Part shown: one piece after another, positions 42,898-52,394 of the stretch
How the letters are laid out: the number at the start of each line of letters is the position of its first letter
Numbering within the stretch: position 1 is the first letter of the stretch
Made by a program: the position numbers and the translations under genes
Notes under the pieces: generated by a model
Database searches by the model: none
What the model saw: only the letters and a program-made list of their open reading frames with translations
What the model was told of the DNA's origin: nothing
Assembly: GCF_003589925.1 (NCBI RefSeq)
Contig: NZ_CP032382.1
Span: 3,844,001 to 3,908,000 of the forward strand
Direction: 5' to 3'
Source: Chryseolinea soli
GTDB lineage: Bacteria; Bacteroidota; Bacteroidia; Cytophagales; Cyclobacteriaceae
DNA length: 64,000 bases

Positions 42898-44550
42898 CTA
42901 TTTTCCTAAAAGTTCCTGGGCATTTTCCAGGGCCACCTTCGAAGGCTTGGCGCCCCCGATCATCTTGGCGATCTCCTGCACACGATCTTCCGCACTCAAT
43001 GCTTTTATGGCGCTGATGGTTTTGGACGACGTGTTGTCTTTATAGACAAAGTAGTGCGCATCGCCCTTGGCGGCGATCTGTGGCAAGTGACTGATGGCAA
43101 TCAATTGGTGGCGTGTAGCCATCGTCTTCATGAGCGTGCCCAGCTTCATGGCCACTTCCCCCGAAATGCCGGTGTCGATCTCGTCGAGGATGAGCGTGGG
43201 CATCGCGGTCTTTTCGGCCATCACATATTTAATGCTGAACATGAGCCGCGAAAATTCGCCTCCCGATGCTACCTGCGCGAGCGGGCGTGGGGCCACACCT
43301 TTGTTGGCGCTAAAAAGAATATCGATGCGATCGGCACCCTGTGCCGACAGCTCGGCCGGTTGTATGTCGATTTGCAATGTGGCGTTGGGAATGCCCAGCT
43401 CTTGCAACAGGGCGGTGAGTTGTTTGCACAGCGGGGTGAAAACTTTTGCGCGCGAGTCGCTGAGCTTTTTTGCTGTGGCCGTCACCACTTTGAGAGCGGC
43501 TTCGAAATCCTGCTTGGCTCTCTCCAGCGATTCGTCCAGGTTGGAGGTGAGCGTATCTTTTTGGGACAGGGCTTCCTGAATGATCAGTAAAGCTTTCAGG
43601 TCGTCGGCTTTGTGTTTTTTGAGCAGCTTGTAGATCGTGCTCAGTCTTTCCTTCGCAAACTCGGCGCGCTGGGGGTCGAACTCGATCTTTTCTTCTTCAC
43701 TCTCAATTTCGCTCATGATGTCGTCCAGTTCGATGAGCACGCTTTCCAGGCGTTGCAGCAAGGCGGCATAGGCGGGTGAATAGGAGGAGACGCTGCTCAA
43801 CGCAGCCCGTGCCTCACCCAATTTGCCACGCGCAGCGAAATCCGAAAGCGTCACGGCGTCGAGCATTTGGTTGAAGCTGCTTTTGATCTCGCTGGTGTGA
43901 TCCATCACCTTCACTTCCGATTCCAGCGTTTCCTGTTCGCCTTCTTCGAGATGTGCCTGGTTCAGTTCGTCCAATTGAAAGCGCACATAGTCGGCTTCCT
44001 GGCGCAGCGTGTCGGCTTCGGCGCTCAAGGTCTCGAAATCTTTGCGGGCCTTCACGTAGGCTTGCCAGTCCGTTGCATACTGTTCGCGCAGGGTCTGGTT
44101 GGCCGCGTAAGCATCGATCAGCCGGAGCTGGAAGCTTTGCTGTCCCAGTTGCAGCGTTTCGTGCTGGGAGTGGATGTCCATCAATAAATTCCCGATGCGT
44201 TTCATCACCTCCAGCGTCACGGGAGTGTCGTTGATGAACGCCCGCGATTTTCCACCGGGGCTGATCTCCCTGCGGATGACGGTGGTCTCGTCGTAGTCGA
44301 GGTCTTCGGCTTTGAAGACGGATTTGAGTTTATATTCTTTGATGGCGAACGAGCCTTCAATGATGCATTTCTGTTCTTCGTCCCACAACACCTTGGTGTC
44401 GGCGCGGTTGCCCATGAGCAGGCCGATGGCGCCCAGCATGATGGACTTGCCCGCACCCGTTTCGCCTGTGATCACGTTGAGGCTCGGGGAGGGCTCCAGC
44501 TCCAGGTGCTTGATGAGCGCATAGTTTTGTATGGTGATGTGCTTCAGCAT
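42898..44550 (-). CDS. recN: DNA repair protein RecN
   Basis: 550 aa, SMC-like ATPase. Walker A in GETGAGKSIMLGAIGLLMG, two long coiled-coil halves (about 155-370), and the ABC-type signature with LASGGEFSRLMFSIKYVM, then Walker B TLILDEIDTGISGE. The N-terminal IQNYALIKHLELEPS is typical. It acts in double-strand break repair. It is the last gene of the minus-strand block that begins with bamD, starting 1 bp after the stop of the Sm-like gene. Confidence 0.95.
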   Translation of the reverse strand: MLKHITIQNYALIKHLELEPSPSLNVITGETGAGKSIMLGAIGLLMGNRADTKVLWDEEQKCIIEGSFAIKEYKLKSVFKAEDLDYDETTVIRREISPGGKSRAFINDTPVTLEVMKRIGNLLMDIHSQHETLQLGQQSFQLRLIDAYAANQTLREQYATDWQAYVKARKDFETLSAEADTLRQEADYVRFQLDELNQAHLEEGEQETLESEVKVMDHTSEIKSSFNQMLDAVTLSDFAARGKLGEARAALSSVSSYSPAYAALLQRLESVLIELDDIMSEIESEEEKIEFDPQRAEFAKERLSTIYKLLKKHKADDLKALLIIQEALSQKDTLTSNLDESLERAKQDFEAALKVVTATAKKLSDSRAKVFTPLCKQLTALLQELGIPNATLQIDIQPAELSAQGADRIDILFSANKGVAPRPLAQVASGGEFSRLMFSIKYVMAEKTAMPTLILDEIDTGISGEVAMKLGTLMKTMATRHQLIAISHLPQIAAKGDAHYFVYKDNTSSKTISAIKALSAEDRVQEIAKMIGGAKPSKVALENAQELLGK

Positions 44551-44775
44551 TCAGGCAAAGGTGTCGAAATAGAGTTCGGCGATGGTGTCGATCCGGTAGG
44601 TCATTTTTTTGCGGCGCATGTTCAGCAGCTTGATCTCGGTGGCGTTCACGTCGGTAAGTTCGCCAAACATGGCGGTACTGTCTGTGAGCACAATATTAAT
44701 TTTTTTACCCAGAAATTCAGCCACCCGTTTCCGGATCTGCGCGGCATCGCTGAGGCGTAATTGTTTAGTGCTCAT
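44551..44775 (-). CDS. Small Sm-like protein, unknown function
   Basis: 74 aa. After a short helix (LRLSDAAQIRKRVAEFL) the rest reads as five strands: KKINIVLTDSTAMFGELTDV, then NATEIKLLNMRRKKMTYRID, then TIAELYFD. The pattern (V.I.L.D.....G.L..V....I.L.......Y.I..I.E.) resembles the Sm/LSm fold of Hfq-like proteins, but the Hfq signature KH motif is absent. The gene is tightly packed between porD and recN (adjacent to recN). No annotated family comes to mind. The Sm-like reading is an inference from the residue pattern only. Confidence 0.6.
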   Translation of the reverse strand: MSTKQLRLSDAAQIRKRVAEFLGKKINIVLTDSTAMFGELTDVNATEIKLLNMRRKKMTYRIDTIAELYFDTFA

Positions 44776-44902
44776 AGGAATTAGTCCTTAGTGGTCAGTC
44801 CTTAGTCCGGAGTACTTAAATACGAGTGACTCAGGATTAAAGACGCGTTAGAAGCAAAACTGTCGAAATCGGGGCATGAATCCAAACACCGGCGAGGGGA
44901 GA

Positions 44903-45808
44903 TCAGTTCTCGATCATCTTGCTATATCCCGCCCGGGTGTTGGACGGATCGATGGCGGTCACGATGTCGTAGACCTCCCGGCGGACCTGGATGTTGCCGC
45001 TGGAAAAAATATTGGATAACTCCTTGCCCTTGGCGTCAAAAAAGCTGATGACCAGGATAGAGGCAGGGTTGATATCGCGCATCTTTTTTACGTCGCGCAG
45101 ACTTTTGAGGATGATCTCGCGGCTTTTGTCGGGATCTTTATCAAAGGTGTCGAGGGCGAGGCGGTGATAAGCATAGACGGCCTTACGCATATCCACAGAT
45201 TGTGCATTGTTGTAGTTTTCAACAATCCAATAGCGGCTCCGGTTGTTGCCCCCCAGCGCTTGCCAGCCTGCGCGGTTGGACTGCTGCGCGTTGTTGACCA
45301 CGGCCAGTGCTTTTTGGAAATACGTTGTGCCACCCAATTCGCTAAACGTATCGGCATCGACGCCCACGATCATGTAGGCATACAAGGCCAGCATGGAGGT
45401 GAGGTTGGTGGTGTACGTATTGTCGTTGAACTCCAGGGGAAGCGATTCGATGTATTCAAATTCCCAATCGCGATCGGCGAAGTTGAAGATGAGGCTGGAA
45501 TAGTTTGTGCCAAACACCGGGCGCGCCGCCTGGACCTGCACGGAGGCCGTGAAGTTGCCCACGGCGGGCATTTTGGTGATCGTGATCAGCATGTTGCAGT
45601 TGATCTTCTCGTAAGCCTTATAGGAATCGGGCGTCCATTTGCGCGAGTTCATGAACTGCTCGATGGCTGTTTTCATGTCGCGGAAAATGCCGCGATCGGA
45701 CGTGGCGATCTGTGTGGAGTTGATGGTGACCGTGCAGGCCAGCTCCTGCGTCCATCCGAAACCGAATGCGCAGAGGGTGATGCACAAAAGAAAAGCACGC
45801 TTAATCAT
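44903..45808 (-). CDS. porD: PorD-like protein (DUF4835), type IX secretion-associated
   Basis: 301 aa with signal peptide (FLLCITLCAFGFGWTQEL). Early mature part: CTVTINSTQIATSDRGIF, then RDMKTAIEQFMNSRKWT. Central part: NFADRDWEFEYIESLPLEFN, then NDNTYTTNLTSMLALYAYMI. Ends with DPSNTRAGYSKMIEN. This matches the DUF4835/PorD family conserved in Bacteroidota and linked to the type IX secretion system. It overlaps the 3' end of coaBC by 8 bp (ATGATTAA), which indicates translational coupling. Its position after coaBC and before recN is the known conserved order. Confidence 0.88.
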   Translation of the reverse strand: MIKRAFLLCITLCAFGFGWTQELACTVTINSTQIATSDRGIFRDMKTAIEQFMNSRKWTPDSYKAYEKINCNMLITITKMPAVGNFTASVQVQAARPVFGTNYSSLIFNFADRDWEFEYIESLPLEFNDNTYTTNLTSMLALYAYMIVGVDADTFSELGGTTYFQKALAVVNNAQQSNRAGWQALGGNNRSRYWIVENYNNAQSVDMRKAVYAYHRLALDTFDKDPDKSREIILKSLRDVKKMRDINPASILVISFFDAKGKELSNIFSSGNIQVRREVYDIVTAIDPSNTRAGYSKMIEN

Positions 45809-47003
45809 GTAGTTTTTCGATGATGGCCTCTACAATATCTTGTGCTACGGCGTTCTTGTCTTTCAGGTCGAAAGCCCTGGCCGTGTTGTTCCGGTCCAGG
45901 ATGGTGATCTTGTTCGTGTCGTGACCAAAACCGGCGCCGTTGTCGCGCAACGAATTTAACACGATCAGGTCAAAATTCTTGGACTCGAGCTTTTTTAAAG
46001 CGTTGGCTTGCTCGTGTTCTGTTTCCAGGGCAAAGCCCACCACGATCTGTCCATTGTGTTTCAGCTTGCCCAGCGAAGCGGCGATGTCGCGCGTTTTCAC
46101 CAGCTCGAGATGGAACACGTCGTCTTTCTTTTTGATCTTTTGATCGGCGATCACGGCCGGGCGGTAATCGGCCACGGCGGCGGCCAACACGGTGATGTCG
46201 GCAGCAGGGAAGAGGGTGGTGCAAGCGTTGTACATGTCTTCAGCAGAAGTTACATGCTTAACGCTGATGCGGGGATTTTCGGTATGTTGTTGGGTTGGAC
46301 CGGCAACCAGATCCACGATGGCGCCCAAGTTGGCTAGCGCTTCGGCGATGGCAAATCCCATTTTGCCGCTGGAGTGGTTGCCGATGAAGCGCACAGGGTC
46401 CAGGGCCTCGTAGGTGGGGCCGGCCGTGACCAGCACTTTTTTGCCCGCCAATTTTTGTTGGGGAATAAAGAATTCCTCCAGGTGTTGCACGATTTGCTCC
46501 GGCTCGGCCATGCGGCCCGTGCCCACCAATCCACTGGCAAGTTCGCCAAAGGTGGAGTCGATGATGTGGTTGCCAAAGCTTTTAAGTCTTCTAAGATTTT
46601 CCTTTACGGCCGGGTGCTGCAACATGTCCAGGTCCATGGCCGGGGCCATAAAAACCGGGCAGCGCGCCGACAGGTAAACGGCCAGCAACAAGTTGTCGCA
46701 AAGGCCGTGGGCCATTTTGCCCAGGGTGTTGGCCGTGGCGGGTGCGATCACGATGGCGTCGGCGGCCAGGGCCAGGTCCACGTGGTTGTTCCACTCGCCG
46801 GTGTCGGCTTTTTGGAAGTGGGTGAGGGCAGGCTTTTTGGAAAGCGTAGCCAGTGTGAGCGGCGTGATGAACTCGTGGGCGTCGGGCGTCATGATCACCT
46901 GCACGTCGGCCCCGGCTTTGACCAGGAGCCGCACGAGCACTGCCGACTTATACGCCGCAATGCCCCCACATACTCCGACCACGATCCGCTTGCCTTTCAG
47001 CAT
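45801..47003 (-). CDS. coaBC: Bifunctional phosphopantothenoylcysteine decarboxylase/synthetase CoaBC
   Basis: 400 aa. CoaC part (about 1-180): GVCGGIAAYKSAVLVRLLVK, APATANTLGKMAHGLCDNL, MAPAMDLDMLQHPAV with the FMN-binding PAMD segment. CoaB part (about 185-400): VLVTAGPTYEALDPVRFIGN, NHSSGKMGFAIAEALANLGA and KKKDDVFHLELVKTRDIAAS. It makes 4'-phosphopantetheine from 4'-phosphopantothenate and cysteine, two steps of coenzyme A synthesis. It lies 12 bp after the rpoZ stop. Confidence 0.95.
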   Translation of the reverse strand: MLKGKRIVVGVCGGIAAYKSAVLVRLLVKAGADVQVIMTPDAHEFITPLTLATLSKKPALTHFQKADTGEWNNHVDLALAADAIVIAPATANTLGKMAHGLCDNLLLAVYLSARCPVFMAPAMDLDMLQHPAVKENLRRLKSFGNHIIDSTFGELASGLVGTGRMAEPEQIVQHLEEFFIPQQKLAGKKVLVTAGPTYEALDPVRFIGNHSSGKMGFAIAEALANLGAIVDLVAGPTQQHTENPRISVKHVTSAEDMYNACTTLFPAADITVLAAAVADYRPAVIADQKIKKKDDVFHLELVKTRDIAASLGKLKHNGQIVVGFALETEHEQANALKKLESKNFDLIVLNSLRDNGAGFGHDTNKITILDRNNTARAFDLKDKNAVAQDIVEAIIEKLHD

Positions 47004-47015
47004 GGCTCGCCGTTG

Positions 47016-47339
47016 TTAAAGTTCGACCTTCGTGTCGTCTTCGCCGCGGAGACGGAAGTTCAGTTTTTCTTCCAGGAATTCTTCCGTTGCCGTGGTGGTA
47101 GGCTTGGGCATGCGCTCGTAGAACTTGGAGATCTCGATCTGCTCGCGGTTCTCGAACACTTCCTCCAGGTTGTCTACCGTGGTGGCAAATTCGGCCAGCT
47201 TGTTGTTGAGCTCTTCCTTGATGTTGACGGCGATCTGGCGCGCGCGCTTCGAAATAACCACTACCGACTCATAGATGTTGCCGGTCTGGGCTGCGATCTT
47301 CTCTACATCGCGTGTTACTACAGATGATTGAACTGCCAT
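47016..47339 (-). CDS. rpoZ: RNA polymerase omega subunit
   Basis: Start set at 47339 (MAVQSSVVTRDVEKIAAQTG); the longer frame adds 18 residues before the conserved start. 107 aa. Omega-like core IYESVVVISKRARQIAVNIK, and a longer acidic C-terminal tail (KPTTTATEEFLEEKLNFRLR) as in Bacteroidota. It helps RNA polymerase assembly. It starts 4 bp after the bamD stop and stands before coaBC, the usual order in the phylum. Confidence 0.88.
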   Translation of the reverse strand: MAVQSSVVTRDVEKIAAQTGNIYESVVVISKRARQIAVNIKEELNNKLAEFATTVDNLEEVFENREQIEISKFYERMPKPTTTATEEFLEEKLNFRLRGEDDTKVEL

Positions 47340-47343
47340 ATGC

Positions 47344-48159
47344 TTACAGATTATTGTTTTTTGATTTATTGATCTTGGCCAGACTGTCCCCATACATCTT
47401 CTCTGCGTCTGACAGGTAAGTGCTGGTGGGAAAGCGGTCCACGAATTCTTTATAATGATCCACCACGCCTTTGTAGCGATCCAATTGCTTGGAATAAATG
47501 CTTTGCTCGGCCAGGCGGTATTCCGACGAGATCACCAGGTAGTAGGTACGTTCCAGGTATTTCGAGTCGGGGAAATTGTCTTTAAAGTTGGTCAGGGCCA
47601 CAATGGCGGCCTTGTAGCTGCGCATGCGGTAGTATTGGTAGGCATTCTCAAAACCCTTTTTCTCCAGCTTTTCCTGGGTAGCCACGATCACCTCGATGGC
47701 CTTGTCGCGGAAACTGCTTTGGGGATAGCGGTTCAGGAACAACTGCATGGCCGCCATGGCGTCTTTGCTGCTGGATTGGTCCAGGTTGGCATTTGGCGAT
47801 GACTCATACAGCGAATAGGCGTACATGTAGCGCGCTTCCTCGGCCATGGAACTGCGGCCATAGGTTTCATAAAAGGTCTTGAACTGCTCGGAGGCCAACA
47901 GGTACAATTTGTCGTAAAACTGGCAATAGGCCAGGTAAAACTGCACTTTTTCTCCCTCCGGAAGGCCGCGGACGATGGGGATGATCTGCTCGAACAACAC
48001 GGAGGCTTTGTAATAGTCCTTCTTATTGTTGTAGTAGTTCAACGCCGCGTCGTATTTCACGCGCCAATCCGCGCTTTTTTCAATCCTGCGGAATTTGCTG
48101 CAGGAAGCCGCCACGATCAGGATCAGCGCAAGGGAAAGAATAGAGGATACTCGTTGCAT
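47344..48159 (-). CDS. bamD: Outer-membrane assembly lipoprotein BamD
   Basis: Start set at 48159 (MQRVSSILSLALILIVAASC), giving a lipoprotein with lipobox VAASC. 271 aa with five TPR-like helical pairs: WRVKYDAALNYYNNKKDYYK, YLLASEQFKTFYETYGR, AMAAMQLFLNRYPQSSFRDK, YKAAIVALTNFKDNFPDSKY and VVDHYKEFVDRFPTSTYLS. It is part of the BAM complex that inserts beta-barrel proteins into the outer membrane. It heads the operon with rpoZ, coaBC, porD and recN. Confidence 0.93.
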   Translation of the reverse strand: MQRVSSILSLALILIVAASCSKFRRIEKSADWRVKYDAALNYYNNKKDYYKASVLFEQIIPIVRGLPEGEKVQFYLAYCQFYDKLYLLASEQFKTFYETYGRSSMAEEARYMYAYSLYESSPNANLDQSSSKDAMAAMQLFLNRYPQSSFRDKAIEVIVATQEKLEKKGFENAYQYYRMRSYKAAIVALTNFKDNFPDSKYLERTYYLVISSEYRLAEQSIYSKQLDRYKGVVDHYKEFVDRFPTSTYLSDAEKMYGDSLAKINKSKNNNL

Positions 48160-48243
48160 AAGCCCGCAAATATAGCATAAGAAGCCAGAACTGGAAAACG
48201 TCATTTTTTGCCTGTAGATGCACGGGCGGCCCAAAAAGTTGAT

Positions 48244-48948
48244 TTATTTTTTCACGATGAGCTTTCGCGTCATCACACCCTCGTCGTCGATATACAGGGT
48301 GTAGAAGTAGATTCCGGCGTTCAAATCGTCGGTTTTGATCCGGATCAGGTTTTCCAGGCTGGGAAGCTGGTATTCGCCCACCGTGTTACCCAACAGGTTG
48401 TGTACCACGATCTTGGCTTTTATCTGGTCGTTCAGGATCTTGTATTCCACCTGGGCATGGTCCACCACCGGGTTGGGATAGACGTCGTGCAGGGTGATGA
48501 ACTTCGAGCTGTACAGGCTCTGTTTTTCGGGCTTTTCCTCCACGTCGAAGTTGAGCACGAATTCCACGGGCTGGCCCGGGTTTGACTTGTTGTAGACGAT
48601 GTATTTCAGCGTGCTGGGACCCGACACAAAGCCGGCTTCCAGGGAAATGTTGAGATTATTCAGGGTTTGGCCGGGTTCCACCTTCACGATGTAGTCCTCC
48701 ACCTTCGAATCCAGGCAGTTGTTGTCAACGCAGAAATAGTTCTTTTGGGTGCCGCCGATCTGGCCGGTCACTTTGCGGATGATGAGGGTGATGGGTTTTT
48801 CCGTGGTGTTGCGGAAGCGGAGGGGAGCTTTGATGGTCTCACCGATGATGCCCTTGTATGACTCCTGGATACTGGTGAGCTCGAATCCCTGCCCGAACCC
48901 CACAAGGGAGGCAGAAATCAGAATCGCCAACAACCAGAAACGCTTCAT
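48244..48948 (-). CDS. Secreted protein with type IX C-terminal sorting domain
   Basis: 234 aa. Signal peptide (MKRFWLLAILISASLVGFGQ), an Ig-like beta domain (GFELTSIQESYKGIIGETIK, TEKPITLIIRKVTGQIGG) and a type A C-terminal domain (about 160-234): VYPNPVVDHAQVEYKILN, LLGNTVGEYQLPSLENL, LNAGIYFYTLYIDDEGV, ending MTRKLIVKK. It would be exported across the outer membrane by the type IX system and attached to or released from the surface. It lies just upstream of bamD in the same direction (84 bp). Confidence 0.85.
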   Translation of the reverse strand: MKRFWLLAILISASLVGFGQGFELTSIQESYKGIIGETIKAPLRFRNTTEKPITLIIRKVTGQIGGTQKNYFCVDNNCLDSKVEDYIVKVEPGQTLNNLNISLEAGFVSGPSTLKYIVYNKSNPGQPVEFVLNFDVEEKPEKQSLYSSKFITLHDVYPNPVVDHAQVEYKILNDQIKAKIVVHNLLGNTVGEYQLPSLENLIRIKTDDLNAGIYFYTLYIDDEGVMTRKLIVKK

Positions 48949-49131
48949 ACCCGGGGTCTATATGTATTTCACAAAATTTAAACATTTTAACGGTACCTCA
49001 TAATAGAAAGAGAACTTTTTCGTTGACTGAGGCCATTTTTTTTCCACACAAACGATTCCGCTGTCGTACGGCAGTTTTGCATCCCCTGTCTCTGGGGGGA
49101 TAATAAATTTGTTGTTACCAGAATGTTAACC

Positions 49132-50727
49132 TCAGGGTTGGATGGACGGCGACTTGCGGTGAAAGGGTTTCACGACGTCTTCGCGTTTGGGTTTGTTGTC
49201 GCCTTTCCAGGAGAAACCCTTCAGCGTCATGTCTTCTTTCTTCAACTCATGGGGCGGAATGAAACGTGCTTCAGGACGCGTATAAAAACTGAGGTTGTTC
49301 ACTTTGCCATCGCGGAAGCGGATGAGAATATTGCTGCAGATGATGCGGTTCGTACCCATGGTCCCTACGGGTTTGTCGTCTTTCTTTTCGCTGAGCGCAT
49401 AATAAATACTTTCGCCATTCCCCTCGACATACACCCGGCTGATCTTCTTGTTCTCAAAGGTGGCCGTCATCTTGCGGCCGCTGATCTGGTTGAAGTTGAT
49501 CAGCGAATCCTGCGAGATCACAAAGCTGTTCACGTTCATGAAGAGCCGGTCGATCGTGTTGTTCTTGATGAGCATGCGAATGGTGTCGGCCGTCATCTGG
49601 TTGCCTTCGGTCCACAACACGGGGCTTTTGTAGAAGTAGATGGTGGAGTCGGCCGCGCGGTATTCGAGTGAGTCGGCAAGACCTTGCAAATCGCCACGGT
49701 AGATCTTCACGTGGTTGTAGGCCAGCAGTCTTTTCTTCTGGGGGTCGGGACTGTCGATCGACACCAGCGTGTCGGCCGAGATGAAAAGGGTGTCGGAGTC
49801 GTCGCCGACCTTGGCAAGATAGGGATTGTTGTACACCTTAGAGACGCCCTTCAGTTTATAATAGTCGGAGGCTTGGCCATAGATGATGATGTTCTCTTTT
49901 TTCGACGTCATGATCACGTTGCCCCGCAGCTTGTATACTTTGCGGATGTCGTCGAGCGCATAATCGTCGCCCTCCAGCTTATAGTCAACTGACTCGGCCT
50001 CGCCCAGCTTCAGGTCCGAGCGGCGGGTCTTGGTGTCGTACTCGCCATCGTTATACACGAACGTGGCGCTGTCCTTGTCCACCACGGTGGTGGGGGTGCG
50101 GAAGTAGAGAATTTTGCTGCGCGAATTGTATTGCAAACTATCCGACGTCATCGTGTAGTCGGGGTTTTTCACGTGCACGTTTTTTTTGAACGAGGCCATG
50201 TTAGACGTCAGGTTGTAATAGCCCTTCACGCTGGTGAGCACGTTGATGCTGTCCACCAGTTTTCCGTTGTTGAAATAGTAGGCCGTGTTCTTGGGCCGGT
50301 CAAAATCAAGGTAGTCGGTGTAGAGGGTGGAGGTGGCCAGTTTGGTAAACACCACGTCGTTGCGCAGTTTGGCCAGTTTGACATTGCCATCATATTCCAG
50401 CTTGTTGCCCGTGATGGTCACTGAGTCGCCTTCCAGGATGCGCACCCGGCCGAAAGCTTCGATGTAGTTCCTTTTTTTGAAAAAGTGGGCGGAATCGCAA
50501 TAGATGGTGGTGGTGTTTTGGACGAAGATCACATTGCCGATCACGCGATCAAAACGGTCTTCCCCGGCCTTGCCACCCTGCAACCGGTCGGCCTGTTTCA
50601 GGTGCACCTTTTTTTGCGCACACGCAGAAGTCATGCCCGAAAACAAGGCAATAGCCGCCAGGATGAGGCATTTCATCCCCATAGAAAAGCGTGTGCCCAA
50701 AGTATAGCGTAGATCCATAAAAAACAT
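49132..50727 (-). CDS. OstA/LptA-like envelope protein
   Basis: 531 aa. Signal peptide around CLILAAIALFSGMTSACAQ; several possible ATG starts (50727, 50718 and one near the hydrophobic core), the exact one uncertain. The mature protein has OstA/LptA-type beta-jellyroll repeats such as IGNVIFVQNTTTIYCDSAHF, FGRVRILEGDSVTITGNKLE, VDKDSATFVYNDGEYDTKTR and KVYKLRGNVIMTSKKENIII. It probably takes part in lipopolysaccharide transport across the periplasm. It ends with a low-complexity basic tail. It is divergent from tilS. Confidence 0.88.
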   Translation of the reverse strand: MFFMDLRYTLGTRFSMGMKCLILAAIALFSGMTSACAQKKVHLKQADRLQGGKAGEDRFDRVIGNVIFVQNTTTIYCDSAHFFKKRNYIEAFGRVRILEGDSVTITGNKLEYDGNVKLAKLRNDVVFTKLATSTLYTDYLDFDRPKNTAYYFNNGKLVDSINVLTSVKGYYNLTSNMASFKKNVHVKNPDYTMTSDSLQYNSRSKILYFRTPTTVVDKDSATFVYNDGEYDTKTRRSDLKLGEAESVDYKLEGDDYALDDIRKVYKLRGNVIMTSKKENIIIYGQASDYYKLKGVSKVYNNPYLAKVGDDSDTLFISADTLVSIDSPDPQKKRLLAYNHVKIYRGDLQGLADSLEYRAADSTIYFYKSPVLWTEGNQMTADTIRMLIKNNTIDRLFMNVNSFVISQDSLINFNQISGRKMTATFENKKISRVYVEGNGESIYYALSEKKDDKPVGTMGTNRIICSNILIRFRDGKVNNLSFYTRPEARFIPPHELKKEDMTLKGFSWKGDNKPKREDVVKPFHRKSPSIQP

Positions 50728-50804
50728 TGCAAGCTACGACGCTAAACGCGAAAATCGTAACCCCCGGCCCTAGTTATCGGGGGTGAAGTCGTACCTTTGC
50801 TGCC

Positions 50805-52142
50805 ATGCTGGAGCAATTTCTGAACCACATTGATCGGTTCGCCCTCTGCCGGCGCGAAGACCCCATTCTGCTGGCCGTGAGCGGGGGAGTGGATTCCATG
50901 GCCATGCTCCACCTGTTCACCGCGGCAGGTTTCACGGTAGGTGTCGCCCATTGCAATTTTCAACTGCGGGGCAAAGACTCGGACGGCGACGAAGATTTTG
51001 TCGCGCAAGCCTGCAAGACGCTGAATGTTCCTGTATTTGTACACCGCTTCGAAACCGAAGCCTATGCCTGGGAGAACGGCCTCTCCACCCAAATGGCCGC
51101 CCGCGAATTGCGCTATGCGTGGTTTGACGACCTGTTGGAAATTCACCACTACACCGCGCTGGCCACCGGTCACCATTTCGACGATTCGATGGAGACCATC
51201 CTGCTCAACATCACCCGCGGGGCCGCCACGGATGGCATGGCGGGCATCCCGGTGAAGAACGGTCGCGTGATCCGCCCGCTGTTGTTCGCCACCCGCGCAC
51301 AAGTTGAAAAATATGCGGCCGACCATCGCATCAAATGGCGCGAAGACAAGAGCAACCTGACCGACGACTATCAACGAAATTTCATCCGTCACAAGATCAT
51401 CCCCCAACTCAAGGAGCTGAACCCCTCCCTGGAAACCACGTGGCAAAACGGCATCGAAAAAATACAAGGCGAACTCGCCATTCTTCACGACGCCTTTGAT
51501 GCCTGGTGTAAAAACAGCATCACGCGAACGGCCGAGAAGATTGCCATCGATAAAAAAGCGCTCAACCATGGACCGCAGGTGAATGCCATGTTGTGGCGCT
51601 TTATAAAAACCTACGGGTTCAACTATGAGCAAACGCGCGAGATCATCCACGCCTTGAATGGCCAGCCCGGCAAGAAGTTTTTAGCACCTGCTTTCTTGCT
51701 GGTAGTGGACCGTGAAAATATCTTCATCACGCCCCGCAGCGAAGATTGGAGCGAACAACATATTGGGACCGTGAACGGTCGTCATACCCTTGGGCCTTGG
51801 CGGCTCAGCCTGGAAGATACACCACCCGCGGTGCGGGGAAGCGACCCGCGCGAAGCCGTGCTCGATGCCGCACATCTACAGTTTCCCTTGGTGTGGCGCA
51901 AGTGGCGCGCCGGCGATTTCTTTCATCCCCTGGGCATGGATCACAAAAAGAAGCTGAGCGATTTTTTTATCGACAAGAAGTTGAGCGTGGCAGATAAGGA
52001 AACGATCACGGTGTTGGAGTCGGCCGGTCAGATTGCCTGGGTGGTAGGACACCGCATCGACGACCGCTTCAAAGTGACCCCCCAAACCCAACACGCCCTG
52101 CGGTTTGTCCTGACCAATCACGAGGAAAAACCCGGAGTATAA
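50805..52142 (+). CDS. tilS: tRNA(Ile)-lysidine synthase
   Basis: 445 aa. PP-loop LLAVSGGVDSMAMLHLF at residues about 22-38, then GVAHCNFQLRGKDSDGDEDF, LATGHHFDDSMETILLNI and IRPLLFATRAQVEKYA with the family's conserved residues. C-terminal TilS domains follow, with WRKWRAGDFFHPLGMDHKKK and KLSDFFIDKKLS. It modifies C34 of tRNA-Ile(CAU) to lysidine so that AUA is read. Essential and usually single copy. Starts divergently from the OstA-like gene. Confidence 0.95.
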   Translation: MLEQFLNHIDRFALCRREDPILLAVSGGVDSMAMLHLFTAAGFTVGVAHCNFQLRGKDSDGDEDFVAQACKTLNVPVFVHRFETEAYAWENGLSTQMAARELRYAWFDDLLEIHHYTALATGHHFDDSMETILLNITRGAATDGMAGIPVKNGRVIRPLLFATRAQVEKYAADHRIKWREDKSNLTDDYQRNFIRHKIIPQLKELNPSLETTWQNGIEKIQGELAILHDAFDAWCKNSITRTAEKIAIDKKALNHGPQVNAMLWRFIKTYGFNYEQTREIIHALNGQPGKKFLAPAFLLVVDRENIFITPRSEDWSEQHIGTVNGRHTLGPWRLSLEDTPPAVRGSDPREAVLDAAHLQFPLVWRKWRAGDFFHPLGMDHKKKLSDFFIDKKLSVADKETITVLESAGQIAWVVGHRIDDRFKVTPQTQHALRFVLTNHEEKPGV

Positions 52143-52394
52143 TATCGCTTTGATCGGGGAGGATACACCGTGTGTGCGAATGTGTCCTACGTTTCTACAA
52201 CGGCCTGTTTATCAATCCTCCCTGACGCTCCGGGAACGTGCCCGCGAAGCGCAGGGCCCGCCGGTTGGAAGCCCTGCCTTTTGCAAGAAAATATTTCCAA
52301 AATCCTGCCTTATGTATAACTTGCCGCGCCTATTCAGAAAGGCCCCCGGGAAAGAACATCATTTCTTAAACATAACTTTAAACATATTCTAACA

